This document shows positions 8,440 through 17,700 of a DNA stretch of 64,000 bases, one piece after another (the stretch's first letter is position 1; each line of letters opens with the position of its first letter). Below the pieces are notes generated by a model that was not told the origin of the DNA, did not search any database, and worked only from the letters and a program-made list of their open reading frames with translations. This DNA is from an uncultured Oscillospiraceae bacterium (lineage in GTDB: Bacteria > Bacillota > Clostridia > Oscillospirales > Oscillospiraceae): contig CALXDC010000002.1 of assembly GCA_944386975.1 (NCBI GenBank), positions 1 through 64,000 of the forward strand, read 5' to 3'. The position numbers and the translations under genes are program-made.

Positions 8440-8461
8440 AGTGTTTCCTCCTTATGGTCAC

Positions 8462-8490
8462 AGTATACCACGTAGGAGAAAGGATGTATA
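8462..8490 (-). promoter_or_regulatory. Possible promoter of the carbonic-anhydrase-like gene
   Basis: Minus-strand TATACA (8485-8490), 17 bases, TATACT (8462-8467). The -10 is good and the -35 weak. Confidence 0.4.
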
Positions 8491-8495
8491 GCCTC

Positions 8496-8520
8496 GGGGA
8501 GACGGACAGTCCGCCTCCCC
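8496..8520 (-). terminator. Hairpin after the DUF378 gene
   Basis: GGGGAGACGGAC (8496-8507) pairs with GTCCGCCTCCCC (8509-8520). It lies just past the DUF378 stop. There is no clear T-run, so termination is only likely. Confidence 0.4.
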
Positions 8521-8528
8521 GGAGGCGG

Positions 8529-8741
8529 TCAGGCGGACTGCTGGCCGGAAGCGCGCTCCCGAAACAGCAGGGTAATGCACCACAGACCGGCCAGACCCAC
8601 CAGAGTGTAGATCACCCGGCTCACCGTGGCCATCTGCCCGCCGCACAGGAAGGCTACCAGATCGAAGCCGAAAAGGCCGATGGCGCCCCAGTTCAGCGCA
8701 CCGACGATCACCAGGATCAGTGCAATTCTATCTGCGATCAT
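8529..8741 (-). CDS. DUF378 (YuzA-like) small membrane protein
   Basis: A 70-residue protein with two predicted membrane segments (IALILVIVGALNWGAIGLFG and a second at about residues 41-60, VIYTLVGLAGLWCITLLF). The ALNWGxxGLFGFDLVA signature is that of DUF378; family function is unknown. GGAGG lies before the ATG at 8741. It stands alone between a minus-strand gene and the divergent 9007 gene. Confidence 0.85.
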   Translation of the reverse strand: MIADRIALILVIVGALNWGAIGLFGFDLVAFLCGGQMATVSRVIYTLVGLAGLWCITLLFRERASGQQSA

Positions 8742-8876
8742 GTCGTCTCAACCTCCAGTTCCATTGTGGGATTCTCCCATAGTCTGTCCCGCTGCCGCCG
8801 CCTTATGCCTGTATGGGGTGAACTAAATATTTTTTAGGAAGAATGAGAAAATTTTGTAGGAAATTTCCAAGGCCCA

Positions 8877-8905
8877 TTGAAAAGAGGGAAAGTTTTCTGT
8901 ATACT
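8877..8905 (+). promoter_or_regulatory. Promoter of the apgM-like gene
   Basis: -35 TTGAAA (8877-8882), a 17-base spacer and -10 TATACT (8900-8905). The transcript would begin with a leader of about 95 bases. Confidence 0.6.
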
Positions 8906-8990
8906 GTAGGGGAACGATTCTACCAGTGAGGAGAGGCGAGGTCCCGTCGTGCCGGGCAACCTCCCAAATTTTGATCTCCTCGATGAAATA
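8906..8990 (+). promoter_or_regulatory. Structured 5' leader of unknown class
   Basis: An outer 7-bp stem GAGGAGA (8928-8934) / TCTCCTC (8975-8981) encloses a two-part hairpin, GAGGT-CCCG (8938-8946) with CGGG-CA-ACCTC (8953-8963). A small upstream stem pairs GTAG (8906-8909) with CTAC (8920-8923). It could be a cis-regulatory RNA. The CCGGGCAACC stretch recalls SAM-I riboswitches, but the other SAM-I landmarks are missing. Confidence 0.4.
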
Positions 8991-9006
8991 AGCAGGAAGG
9001 GTATCT

Positions 9007-10236
9007 ATGAAGCATCTCTTAGTCATCGGCGACGGCATGGCCGACAACCCTGTGCCGGCGCTGGGGGGCAAGACTCCCCTTGAGGTTGCCAACATCCCCG
9101 GCATCGACGCCCTGGCCGCCGACGGATTTGTGGGTCAGGTCCGCACCGTGCCCATCGGTCTCCCCGCCGGCAGTGAGACTGCCATTCTGGCCATCTTCGG
9201 CTGTGATCCCAGCGTCTATTTCACCGGCCGCTCCCCCATGGAGGCCGCCGCCTTCGGCATCGAGCTGGTGGCGGGGGACGCCGCTTTCCGCTGCAACTTG
9301 GTCACCCTGGAGGACGGCGACATGCCCCTCGGGGAGAAGAAGATCCTCTCCCACAGCGCCGGGTCCATCGAGGGGGAGGACGCCCTGGCGACGGTGGAGG
9401 TGCTCCTCAGCGATCCCCGGTTTGCCAAGGCTCTCTCGGAAGCCCGTATGGAGATCCACCGCTTCCCAGCCTTCCGGCAGATTGCCGTCCAGCACAAAAG
9501 CGACATCTCCGGCATCACCTTCATCCCGCCCCATGACCATCTGGGACAGGCCTGTGGGCCCCTGTTCCCCAGCGGAAACGAGCGGGCGGAGGTCTTTGCA
9601 GACCTGATGCGTCTGGCCCACGAGATTTTGGACCACCACCCGGTGACGGAGAAGCGCAGGGCGGCAGGGAAGCTGCCCGCCAACGGCATCTGGTTCTGGG
9701 CCCAGGGGACGGCGGTGGAGCTGCCCGACTTCCAGGGCCAGTACGGCTGCGGCGGCGCGGTGATCAGCGCCGTGCCCCTCTGCCACGGCATCGGGGTTCT
9801 CCGGGGCCTTGAAATGGTGGAAGTGGAGGGCGCCACCGGCGAGATCGACACCAACTTCGAGGGCAAGCTGGAGGCAACCTGGGAGAAGCTCCAGGAGTAC
9901 GACTTTGTCTGCCTCCATCTGGAGGCCCCCGACGAGTGCACCCACAACGGGGACCTCACCGGCAAGGTCCAGGCCATCGAGTGGCTGGACAGCCGCCTGG
10001 TGACCCCCTTGGTGGAGCGGCTGCGGGCGGCAGGAGAGGATTTCCGCCTTCTGCTCCTCAGCGACCACAAGACGCTCACCGCCACCCGGGGCCACGACGG
10101 CGACCCGGTGCCCTACCTCCTCTACGACAGCACCGCCCCCACCGGACGGGGCGGCGTCTACGACGAGGCGGCGGGGGAGAGGACCCCTCTTATGGAGGAC
10201 GGATCGAAATTGCTGGATCTCCTGTTTCAAAAGTAG
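9007..10236 (+). CDS. apgM: ApgM-type cofactor-independent phosphoglycerate mutase (or homoserine-kinase-like paralogue)
   Basis: A 409-residue alkaline-phosphatase-superfamily enzyme of the archaeal-type phosphoglycerate mutase family. It would interconvert 3- and 2-phosphoglycerate in glycolysis. Visible motifs are the N-terminal metal site VIGDGMADNP, the nucleophile serine region PIGLPAGSETA, the late metal ligands HLEAPDECTHNGD and LSDHKT, and a final histidine in RGHDGDPVP. Some bacterial members of this family are thought to act as homoserine kinases, so substrate is not certain. GCAGGAAGGG precedes the ATG. It is followed after 34 bases by a DUF1015 gene, probably the same transcript. 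Confidence 0.88.
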   Translation: MKHLLVIGDGMADNPVPALGGKTPLEVANIPGIDALAADGFVGQVRTVPIGLPAGSETAILAIFGCDPSVYFTGRSPMEAAAFGIELVAGDAAFRCNLVTLEDGDMPLGEKKILSHSAGSIEGEDALATVEVLLSDPRFAKALSEARMEIHRFPAFRQIAVQHKSDISGITFIPPHDHLGQACGPLFPSGNERAEVFADLMRLAHEILDHHPVTEKRRAAGKLPANGIWFWAQGTAVELPDFQGQYGCGGAVISAVPLCHGIGVLRGLEMVEVEGATGEIDTNFEGKLEATWEKLQEYDFVCLHLEAPDECTHNGDLTGKVQAIEWLDSRLVTPLVERLRAAGEDFRLLLLSDHKTLTATRGHDGDPVPYLLYDSTAPTGRGGVYDEAAGERTPLMEDGSKLLDLLFQK

Positions 10237-10270
10237 GGGATCGAACAATATATTTTGGAGGAGAGACGAT

Positions 10271-11551
10271 ATGAATCCCAAATTTCTCAAACTGGGCTGC
10301 AAGCCCGCCGACATCCTGCTGCCCCGCGCGTGTGACATGACCAAGTGGGCCGTGGTGGCCTGCGACCAGTTCACCTCCCAGCCGGAGTACTGGGAGGAGG
10401 TGGATCGCATCGCCGGGGACGCCCCCTCCACCCTGCGGCTGATCCTGCCGGAGTCCAAGCTGAACGACGAGAACGTGGAGGAACACATTGCCGCCATCAA
10501 CGCCGCCATGGCGGACTATATGGCACGGGATATCTTCCAGACCTACGGCGACAGCGTCATCTACATCGAGCGCAGTCAGTCCGACGGCACCATCCGCCAC
10601 GGCCTGGTGATGGCGGTGGATCTGGAGCAGTACGACTATACCCCCGGCTCCGGCTCCCTGATCCGGGCCACCGAGGGCACCGTCCTGGAGCGTATCCCGC
10701 CCCGTGTCCGGGTGCGGAAGGACGCCCCCATCGAGCTGCCCCACGTTATGGTTCTCATCGACGATCCCAAGGGCACCTGCATCGAGCCCATCACCGCCGC
10801 CTCCGGTTCCATGGAGCAGGTGTACGACTTTGAACTGATGATGAAGGGCGGCCATTTGAAGGGCTGGAAGCTGACCGACGCCCAGATGGACGCCTTGGCC
10901 GACGCTTTGGAGGCCCTGGCCTCCCCGGCGGCTATGGAGGAGAAGTACGGCCTCACCGGCGTGGCGCCCCTGCTCTTCGCCGTGGGCGACGGCAACCACT
11001 CCTTGGCTACTGCCAAGACCTGCTATGAAAATTTGAAGAAGGTCACCCCCGAGGACCAATGGGCCGATCTGCCCGCCCGGTACGCCCTGGCAGAGATTGT
11101 GAACCTCCACGACGACGCCCTCCAGTTTGAGGCTATCCACCGGGTGGTCTTCGGTGTAAAGCCGGAGGACTTTATGGCAGCCTTCAAGGCCGCCTACCCC
11201 AACGCCTACGAGGGCAAGGGCGAGGGCCACACCATCGAGGTGGTGTGGGAGGGTCACGACGGCTTCATCACCGTCCCCGATCCCAAGGTCCAGCTGGCGG
11301 TAGGCACCCTCCAGGGCTTCCTGGACGGCTATCTGAAGGAGCACGGCGGCGAGGTGGACTACATCCACGGCGATGCCGTCACCAAGGAACTGGGCAGCAA
11401 GAGCGGCAACATGGGCTTCCTCCTGCCCGCCATGGGGAAGGATCAGCTGTTCAAGACCGTCATGGCCGACGGCGTGCTGCCCCGGAAGACCTTCTCCATG
11501 GGTCACGCCGAGGACAAGCGCTACTATGTGGAGAGCCGGAAGATCAAGTAA
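10271..11551 (+). CDS. DUF1015 family protein
   Basis: A 426-residue soluble protein matching the DUF1015 family, whose hallmark GDGNHSLATAK is present near residue 239. The biochemical role is unknown. The start has TTTTGGAGGAGAG upstream. It is probably co-transcribed with the apgM-type gene before it and ends in a strong terminator, so the two form a two-gene unit. Family members are often found near serine or phosphoglycerate metabolism genes, which fits the neighbour, but no activity is claimed. Confidence 0.9.
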   Translation: MNPKFLKLGCKPADILLPRACDMTKWAVVACDQFTSQPEYWEEVDRIAGDAPSTLRLILPESKLNDENVEEHIAAINAAMADYMARDIFQTYGDSVIYIERSQSDGTIRHGLVMAVDLEQYDYTPGSGSLIRATEGTVLERIPPRVRVRKDAPIELPHVMVLIDDPKGTCIEPITAASGSMEQVYDFELMMKGGHLKGWKLTDAQMDALADALEALASPAAMEEKYGLTGVAPLLFAVGDGNHSLATAKTCYENLKKVTPEDQWADLPARYALAEIVNLHDDALQFEAIHRVVFGVKPEDFMAAFKAAYPNAYEGKGEGHTIEVVWEGHDGFITVPDPKVQLAVGTLQGFLDGYLKEHGGEVDYIHGDAVTKELGSKSGNMGFLLPAMGKDQLFKTVMADGVLPRKTFSMGHAEDKRYYVESRKIK

Positions 11552-11580
11552 AGCTGGTAAACAGGAATTCCTTGTGCTAC

Positions 11581-11613
11581 AATACTCCCGTGGGCCGGAC
11601 CCACGGGAGTATT
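11581..11613 (+). terminator. Terminator after the DUF1015 gene
   Basis: A perfect 14-bp stem (11581-11594 with 11600-11613) and a CCGGA loop, followed by GTTTCCTG. Confidence 0.75.
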
Positions 11614-11653
11614 GTTTCCTGCCGGCCAATCCAAAAAGAGAGGATGACCGGAA

Positions 11654-12280
11654 TTGGATCGTACGGAATTGTTTGCCCGGATGGGAGACGGCAGGCCCTA
11701 CCCCTGCGGCGATGAGCGACTGGTGGCGGAGCAGCTGCCCTATCTGGACAAGACCTTTGCCTATAACCGGCTGCCCCCCTCCCATCAGGCGGAGAAGCAG
11801 GCCATGCTGAAGGAGATGTTTGCGGAGATCGGAGAGGGCTGCTACATTGAGACCCCCTTCCACGCCAACTGGGCGGGCCGCTTCGTCCACTTCGGGGACC
11901 GGGTGTATGCCAACTATAATCTGATGCTGGTGGACGACGGGGAGATTTTTGTGGGGGATGACGTGATGATGGGTCCCAACGTGATGCTCTGCACCGCCAC
12001 TCACCCTGTCCACGCCGACCTGCGTCGTTCCCAGGTGCAGTACAACCTGCCCATCCATATCGGCAAGGGTGTGTGGATCGGCGGCGGCTCCATCGTGCTG
12101 CCGGGCATCACCATCGGGGAGAACAGCGTCATCGGCGCAGGCAGCGTGGTGACCCACGACGTTCCCGCCAACGTGGTGGCGGTGGGCAGTCCCTGCCGGG
12201 TGCTGCGGGGGATCACGGAGGAGGACCGCCTCTATTACCGCCGGGGCATGAAGATGGACTACAATCCGGAGGAGGCATGA
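11654..12280 (+). CDS. maa: Sugar O-acetyltransferase (LacA/Maa family)
   Basis: A 208-residue acetyl-CoA-dependent acetyltransferase of the maltose/galactoside family. The N-terminal Maa domain is followed by hexapeptide repeats. The catalytic histidine sits in CTATHPVHADLRR, and the acetyl-CoA end repeats are VWIGGGSIVLPGITIGENS and VIGAGSVVTHDVPANVVA. The acceptor sugar is unknown. The start is TTG at 11654, placed by the conserved MDRTELFARM beginning and an AGAGGA upstream. queH begins 4 bases after its stop codon, so the two are likely co-transcribed. Confidence 0.9.
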   Translation: MDRTELFARMGDGRPYPCGDERLVAEQLPYLDKTFAYNRLPPSHQAEKQAMLKEMFAEIGEGCYIETPFHANWAGRFVHFGDRVYANYNLMLVDDGEIFVGDDVMMGPNVMLCTATHPVHADLRRSQVQYNLPIHIGKGVWIGGGSIVLPGITIGENSVIGAGSVVTHDVPANVVAVGSPCRVLRGITEEDRLYYRRGMKMDYNPEEA

Positions 12281-12284
12281 GGGG

Positions 12285-12866
12285 ATGAAGCTGCTGCTGC
12301 ACATCTGCTGCGCCCCCTGCAGCGTCTACTGCATCCAAAGCCTCCGGGCGGAGGGCATCCATCCCACCGGCTTCTGGTATAACCCCAATATCCACCCCTA
12401 TCAGGAGTACAAGGCCCGGCGGGACACGCTGCTCTCCTATGCTCCCACCGTGGACCTGCCCCTCTTTGTGAAGGAGGAGTACGGTCTCCGGCCCTTTGTC
12501 CGGGCGGTGGCGGGGGACATCGACCACCGCTGCGGCTACTGCTACGCGGTGCGGATGGAGGAGACGGCGAGGTTCGCCGCCGAACACGGCTTCACCCACA
12601 TCGGCACCACTCTCCTGGTGAGTCCCTACCAGGACCACGAGGGCATCCGGAAAGCGGGGGAGGCCGCCGCCAAGCGCCACGGGGTGGAGTTTCTCTACCG
12701 GGATTTCAGCGTTGGGTTCCGGCAGGGCCAGGCGGAGGCCCGGGCATTGGGCCTCTACATGCAAAAATACTGCGGCTGCGTCTTTTCCGAGGAGGACCGG
12801 TACCAAAAGCAGATTCAGCGGGACCGGGCCGCCTGGGGCGAGGACGGGAGAAGGAGAGAAGGATGA
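12285..12866 (+). CDS. queH: Epoxyqueuosine reductase QueH
   Basis: Reduces epoxyqueuosine to queuosine in the anticodon of tRNAs, as the non-B12 alternative to QueG. The 193-residue product has the family cysteines in LLLHICCAPCSVYC (residues 3-16), RCGYCYAVRMEETA (about 84) and KYCGCVFSEEDRY (about 163), which bind a 4Fe-4S cluster and a mononuclear iron. No other queuosine genes are in the window. It overlaps the next small gene by ATGA. Confidence 0.93.
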   Translation: MKLLLHICCAPCSVYCIQSLRAEGIHPTGFWYNPNIHPYQEYKARRDTLLSYAPTVDLPLFVKEEYGLRPFVRAVAGDIDHRCGYCYAVRMEETARFAAEHGFTHIGTTLLVSPYQDHEGIRKAGEAAAKRHGVEFLYRDFSVGFRQGQAEARALGLYMQKYCGCVFSEEDRYQKQIQRDRAAWGEDGRRREG

Positions 12867-13102
12867 ACTATATTCGCGCAAAGCTGATGTACTATGTACT
12901 GGTGGTGCTGGGGGTTTTGATGCTCTTCCTCCGGGCGGAGTTCACCGGGGCCGCCGGGTGGGCTATGGTGGCGCTGGCCTTCCTCTTCTGGATCGCCGCC
13001 GCTCTGGTGAGCTACCGGTATGTCCGCTGCCCCCACTGCGGCCAGAGCCTCCTGCGCACCGACCGCAGCGGCGTCTGTCCCCGGTGCGGCAAGCGGTTGT
13101 AA
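12863..13102 (+). CDS. Small membrane protein with zinc ribbon
   Basis: 79 residues: two membrane segments (about residues 9-25 and 32-50) then a four-cysteine zinc ribbon CPHCGQSLLRTDRSGVCPRC near the C terminus. The family was not recognised. Its ATG overlaps the queH stop, so it is translationally coupled between queH and ispE. Confidence 0.75.
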   Translation: MNYIRAKLMYYVLVVLGVLMLFLRAEFTGAAGWAMVALAFLFWIAAALVSYRYVRCPHCGQSLLRTDRSGVCPRCGKRL

Positions 13103-13118
13103 GAGAGGAGGGACCGGT

Positions 13119-13991
13119 ATGGAGGAGCGGGCCTTTGCCAAGCTGAATTTGACCCTGGATATCCTCCGCAAGAGGGAGGACGGATTCCACGATCTCCGGA
13201 TGGTGATGCAGAATGTGGCTCTCTGCGACGAAATTTCCCTGGAGGAGCGGGACAGGGAAGGAATGACGCTTCACACCAGGGCGGCTTACCTCCCCACCGA
13301 CGAGAACAACATCGCCGTGAAGGCGGCCAAGGTCTTCGCCCGGGAGACGGGGCTCAGCCTGCCGGGGCTGGACCTGACCATCCACAAGCGGCTGCCGGTG
13401 TGCGCCGGGATGGCCGGGGGCAGCAGCGATGGAGCCGCCGTGCTGCGGATGCTCCGCCGTCGGTACCGGCCGGACATGGGTCGGGAGGAGCTGGAGCGGA
13501 TTGCTGCCCTGGTGGGCAGCGACGTGCCCTTCTGCGTCCGGGGCGGTGCGGCTCTGGCAGAGGGAAGAGGGGAGCGCCTGCGGGACCTGCCGGGTCTGCC
13601 CGACTGCACCGTCCTCCTCTGCAAGCCGGATTTTCCCATCTCCACCCCGGAGCTCTTCGGGCTGGTGCGGGTAAAGAAGCTCCGCTTCCACCCGGACACG
13701 GCGGGGATGCTTCGCGCTTTGGAGAGGGGGGACCTGGAGGAGATCTGCCGCTATGTCTACAACGTCTTTGAGGACGTGCTGCCCCGGAAATATCAACGGG
13801 TGTGGGAGATCAAACGGCAGATGCTGGAGCTGGACGCCCTCACCGCCGCCATGACCGGCAGCGGTCCCACCGTCTTCGGCATCTTTGCAGACGAGGCTGC
13901 CGCCCGAGAGGCGGCCCGGGTTCTGGAGCGGGAGTACCGTCAGGTGTATGTGACGGCGCCCTGGAATGAAAAATTGGTCCAAGAGGATTAA
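13119..13991 (+). CDS. ispE: 4-diphosphocytidyl-2-C-methyl-D-erythritol kinase
   Basis: Phosphorylates CDP-methylerythritol in the MEP isoprenoid pathway. The 290-residue GHMP kinase shows the substrate-binding start AFAKLNLTLDI, the ATP loop PVCAGMAGGSSDGAAVL (about residues 93-109) and the C-terminal glycine loop MTGSGPTVFGIF. The ATG at 13119 is preceded by AGAGAGGAGGG. It is the last gene of the run from maa and ends in a hairpin that reaches the spoIIR start. Confidence 0.95.
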   Translation: MEERAFAKLNLTLDILRKREDGFHDLRMVMQNVALCDEISLEERDREGMTLHTRAAYLPTDENNIAVKAAKVFARETGLSLPGLDLTIHKRLPVCAGMAGGSSDGAAVLRMLRRRYRPDMGREELERIAALVGSDVPFCVRGGAALAEGRGERLRDLPGLPDCTVLLCKPDFPISTPELFGLVRVKKLRFHPDTAGMLRALERGDLEEICRYVYNVFEDVLPRKYQRVWEIKRQMLELDALTAAMTGSGPTVFGIFADEAAAREAARVLEREYRQVYVTAPWNEKLVQED

Positions 13992-14003
13992 ATCTAAGAA
14001 AAG

Positions 14004-14046
14004 CCGTCTATCCTTGAAGTACTTTCAAGGATAGGACGGTTTTTTC
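14004..14046 (+). terminator. Terminator of ispE that also covers the spoIIR ribosome site
   Basis: CCGTC-TATCCTTGAA (14004-14018) pairs with TTCAAGGATA-G-GACGG (14024-14039), followed by TTTTTTCT. The T-run ends directly at the spoIIR ATG (14048). The only Shine-Dalgarno-like bases for spoIIR (AGGATAGGA) are in the 3' arm. Confidence 0.85.
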
Positions 14047-14047
14047 T

Positions 14048-14662
14048 ATGTACATACGGAAGATTTTTCTCCTCTCTCTGCTGTTTGCTATGATCTGCAC
14101 CGGCGTCTGGGCCTCAGAGGCCCACCAGGATCAGCGCCAGCTGGCAGATAAGCTGATCCGGCTCCACGTATTGGCCAACAGCGACAGCGAGGAGGATCAG
14201 GCGCTGAAACTCCAGGTGCGAGACAGCATTCTCCACCGGGCGGAGGAGATCCTCCGAGGAGCGGAGGACCTGAAGGCGGCCAAGGGGGATTTGGAAGCGG
14301 CGCTGCCGGAGCTGGAGGCGTTGGCGGAGGCTGCGGTGCAGGCAGCGGGATACGCCTATCCGGTAGCTGCCTCCCTCACCTGGGAATCCTACCCCACCCG
14401 GGTCTACGACACCTTCGCCCTTCCCGCGGGGGAGTATCTGTCCCTGCGGCTGATCATCGGCGAAGGGAAGGGGCACAACTGGTGGTGCGTGGTGTATCCG
14501 CCCCTGTGCCAATCCGTTTCTCAGGAGGACTTCACCGGTGCGGCGGAGGAGGCGGGACTCACCGAGGAGGAGGTGTCCCTCATCTCCGGCGAGAGCCGGG
14601 GCTACGCCGTCCGCTTCAAGTCCATGGAGTGGGTGGAAAATCTCCTGGCCTCCTTTTCCTGA
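14048..14662 (+). CDS. spoIIR: Stage II sporulation protein R
   Basis: The secreted forespore protein that activates the SpoIIGA protease and so processing of pro-sigma-E in the mother cell. The 204 residues start with a signal peptide (YIRKIFLLSLLFAMICTGVWA) and show family segments LIRLHVLANSDSEEDQALKLQVRD and HNWWCVVYPPLC. The ATG at 14048 is the only plausible start that keeps the signal peptide. Its ribosome site lies inside the preceding terminator hairpin, and no sigma-F promoter was obvious by eye. It is strong evidence of a spore former. Confidence 0.93.
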   Translation: MYIRKIFLLSLLFAMICTGVWASEAHQDQRQLADKLIRLHVLANSDSEEDQALKLQVRDSILHRAEEILRGAEDLKAAKGDLEAALPELEALAEAAVQAAGYAYPVAASLTWESYPTRVYDTFALPAGEYLSLRLIIGEGKGHNWWCVVYPPLCQSVSQEDFTGAAEEAGLTEEEVSLISGESRGYAVRFKSMEWVENLLASFS

Positions 14663-14665
14663 CGG

Positions 14666-14695
14666 GCGCCCCTGCGTTGGCGGGGGTGCTTTTTT
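14666..14695 (+). terminator. Terminator of spoIIR
   Basis: GCGCCCCTGC (14666-14675) pairs with GCGGGGGTGC (14680-14689), followed by TTTTTT. Confidence 0.85.
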
Positions 14696-14696
14696 A

Positions 14697-14725
14697 TTGG
14701 CAAGGCTCCACCCATGTGGTATGAT
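14697..14725 (+). promoter_or_regulatory. Promoter of addBA
   Basis: -35 TTGGCA (14697-14702), 17 bases, -10 TATGAT (14720-14725). It directly follows the spoIIR terminator. Confidence 0.6.
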
Positions 14726-14766
14726 ACTGGGGAAACGAATTTGCAAGAGAAAGGACGGTGACGGCC

Positions 14767-17700
14767 ATGCTGCGGCTGATCCGAGGCCGGGCCAACACAG
14801 GAAAATCCAGGATGGTGCTGGATCTGATGGCGGAGAACGGTCCGGCACGGGAGCAGATTCTCCTGGTGCCGGACCAGGCCTCCTACGCGGCGGAGGTGGA
14901 CCTCTGCCGTTTTTTGGGGGATGAGGCATCCCGATACGCCCAGGTGCTCACCTTCTCCCGGCTGACCCGCCGGGTGCTGGCAGAGACCGGGGGACTGGAG
15001 ACCGTGTCCCTGGACGGGGGCGGGAAGCTCCTCATGATGGAGCGGGCCATGATGGACGTGTCCAGCCGTCTGACGGTGTACCGTCGTCCCTCCCGGAAGG
15101 CGGCCTTTCTCCAAGCCCTTCTGGATCTGATGGATGAACTGCAGCGCTGCCGGGTGACCATGGAGCAGATGGAAGAGCAGGCGGAGCGGGCAGAGGGGAA
15201 CACCGCCCTGAAGCTCCACGACGTCGCGCTTCTCTATGGGGCCTACCGCTCCCGGCTATGCCGGGACGGGGTGAATCTCTCCGACGATATGGACAAGCTC
15301 ATCGCCAAGCTGGCCCAGTCTCACTACGCCGACGGCAAGGATCTCTATTTCGACGGCTTCGCCCGCTTTACCGCCCAGGAGCTGCAGGCCGTCGATATTC
15401 TCCTCCGCTGTGCCCACTCGGTGACGGTGGTCCTTTTGGGGGAGGCGGGCAGCCGCCAGGAAATCTTCCAGGCGGGAAACCGGACCTACGACGCTCTCCG
15501 GGAGCTGGCCGCAGGCTGCGGCTGCCCGGTTACCGTGCTGCCGCCACCGGAGCGGGAGGGGGAGGCCGGTGCGCTGCGCCATCTGGAGGAGCAGTTCTTT
15601 GGGGAGGGGAAGGTATTTTCAGGGGAATGCCCGGAAATTCAGCTCTATCAAGGGAAAAACCTTTACACGGAGGTGGAGGCCGTTGCCGCCTCCATTCGGA
15701 CCAAGGTGGCCCGGGAGGGCTGCCGGTTCCGTGATTTCGGCGTAGTGGTACGGCGGATGGAGGACTACGAGGGGGCGGTGGAGAACGTCTTTGAGCGCTA
15801 CGGCGTGCCGGTGTACCTGAGCCGGAGGAGCGACCTTACCGATAAGCCCATAGTAGCCCTGGTCCTCTCCGCCCTGGAGGCCGTGACCGGAGGCTTTGAG
15901 TATGAGGATGTGTTCCGTTTTCTCAAGACCGGTCTCGCCGGGGTCAGCGATCGCCAGTGCGATCTTCTGGAGAACTACGTTCTCAAGTGGGACCTTCGGG
16001 GGAAAGCCTGGGTCCGGGAGGAGCCCTGGACGGGGAACCCGGAGGGCTACGGAGCGGAGCTGACCCCGGAGCGGCAGTGGCAGCTTCAGGAGGTGAACCG
16101 CTGCCGGGAGCTGGTACGCCCCCAGCTGGCGGCCCTGCAGGCCGGACTCCGGGCGGCGGACACCGCCCGGGGAAAGATGGAGGTCCTGTACCGCTTTTTG
16201 GAGGACATCCATCTGCCCCGGCGGCTGAAGGAGCGGTCGGACCGGATGACGGAGACGGGGGAGCTGCAGCTGGCGGAAGAGTACCGGCAGCTGTGGGAGA
16301 TCCTCTGCGGCATCATGGACCAGTTTGTGGAGATTTTGGGGGATGCTCCTCTCAGTAATGATGAATTTCTCCAGTTAATAAAGCAGATGGTGAGCCAGTA
16401 TAGCGTGGGCACCATCCCGGCGGCTTTGGACCAGGTGGCCTTTTCAGAGTTGACCCTCAACGACCGCCACAGCGTCAGGTGGCTCTACCTTCTGGGGGCC
16501 ACTGACGACGCTGTTCCGGCGGTGGACCGGGGAGACGGCATTCTCACCGAGGATGAGCGGGAGCTGCTGCTTCAGGGGGGGCTGCGCCTTGCCCCCCACG
16601 GTATGGAGAAGCTGGGCATGGAGCTGACCCATCTTTACGCCGCCCTGGCCAAGCCCACGGAGGGGCTGTGGGTGTCCTACCCCGCCGCCGGGGCTGCCGG
16701 GGCGGAGCAGCGGCCCTCCTTTCTTTTCTCACGCATTCAGGCACTCTTTCCCAAGGTAAGCACTACCCGGGAAAGAGTTGACAAGGAATTTCGCCTTACG
16801 GCTCCGATTCCGGCTCTGGAGGCGGCGGGGGATTTCCGGGATGGGAAGCTGTGGAAATATTTCCAGAGCCGGGAGGTCTGGCAGGAGGCCCTGGGGGGCA
16901 TGGAACGGGGCGCGGCCATGACTCGGGGCCGCCTGAGCCCCGCCGCGGTGCGAGCCCTCTACGGCGACGAGGTGCGGATGTCCGCCAGCCGCATCGACAA
17001 GATCAAAAGCTGCCACTTTGCCTACTTCATGCAGTACGGCCTCCGGGCCCGGCGGCGGCAGAGCGCTGCCTTCGACGCCATTCAGGTGGGCAATCTCCTC
17101 CACTATGTGCTGGAGAAGGTCACCGCCGCCGTCACCGCTGCCGGAGGCTTTGCGGGCACGAGGCCGGAGGAGCTCCGGGCCCTCACGGACCGGTATATGG
17201 ACGAATATCTCCAGGAGGCGGTAGGCGACCTCCAGGAGCGGAGCGCCCGGCTCCGGTACCTCCTACGCCGCCTCCGCCAGTCGGTGCGGGCGGTGGTGGA
17301 CAACGTAGGGGAGGAGCTGAGGTCCTCCGACTTTGTGCCCATGCGCTTTGAGCTGCAGTTCGGCGGCCAGGGGGCGGAGATGCCCGCCATCTCCGTCACC
17401 CGAGGAGACACCCGCCTCCAGGTCACCGGCTATGTGGACCGGGTGGACGGCTGGCTCCGGGATGGAAAACTGTACCTCCGGGTGGTGGACTACAAGACGG
17501 GAAAAAAGAGCTTTGACCTGGCGGATATCGTCCACGGCCTGGGGCTCCAGATGCTCCTGTACCTCTTCACCCTGGAGAAGGAGGGACGGCCCCTCTTCGG
17601 CCGCGACGTGGTGGGGGCGGGGGTGCTGTATCTCCCTGCCCGGGATGAGCTTTTGAGCGGAAAACGGGGCATGAGCGACGGGGAATTGAAGTCCGCCATG

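Noticed and set aside
8928..8981. SAM-I riboswitch
   Set aside because: Only the CCGGGCAACC stretch fits; the conserved kink-turn, P3 core and downstream terminator are not seen.
10190..12304. A 704-codon minus-strand open frame
   Set aside because: It mirrors the DUF1015 and acetyltransferase genes, which have ribosome sites and known family motifs.
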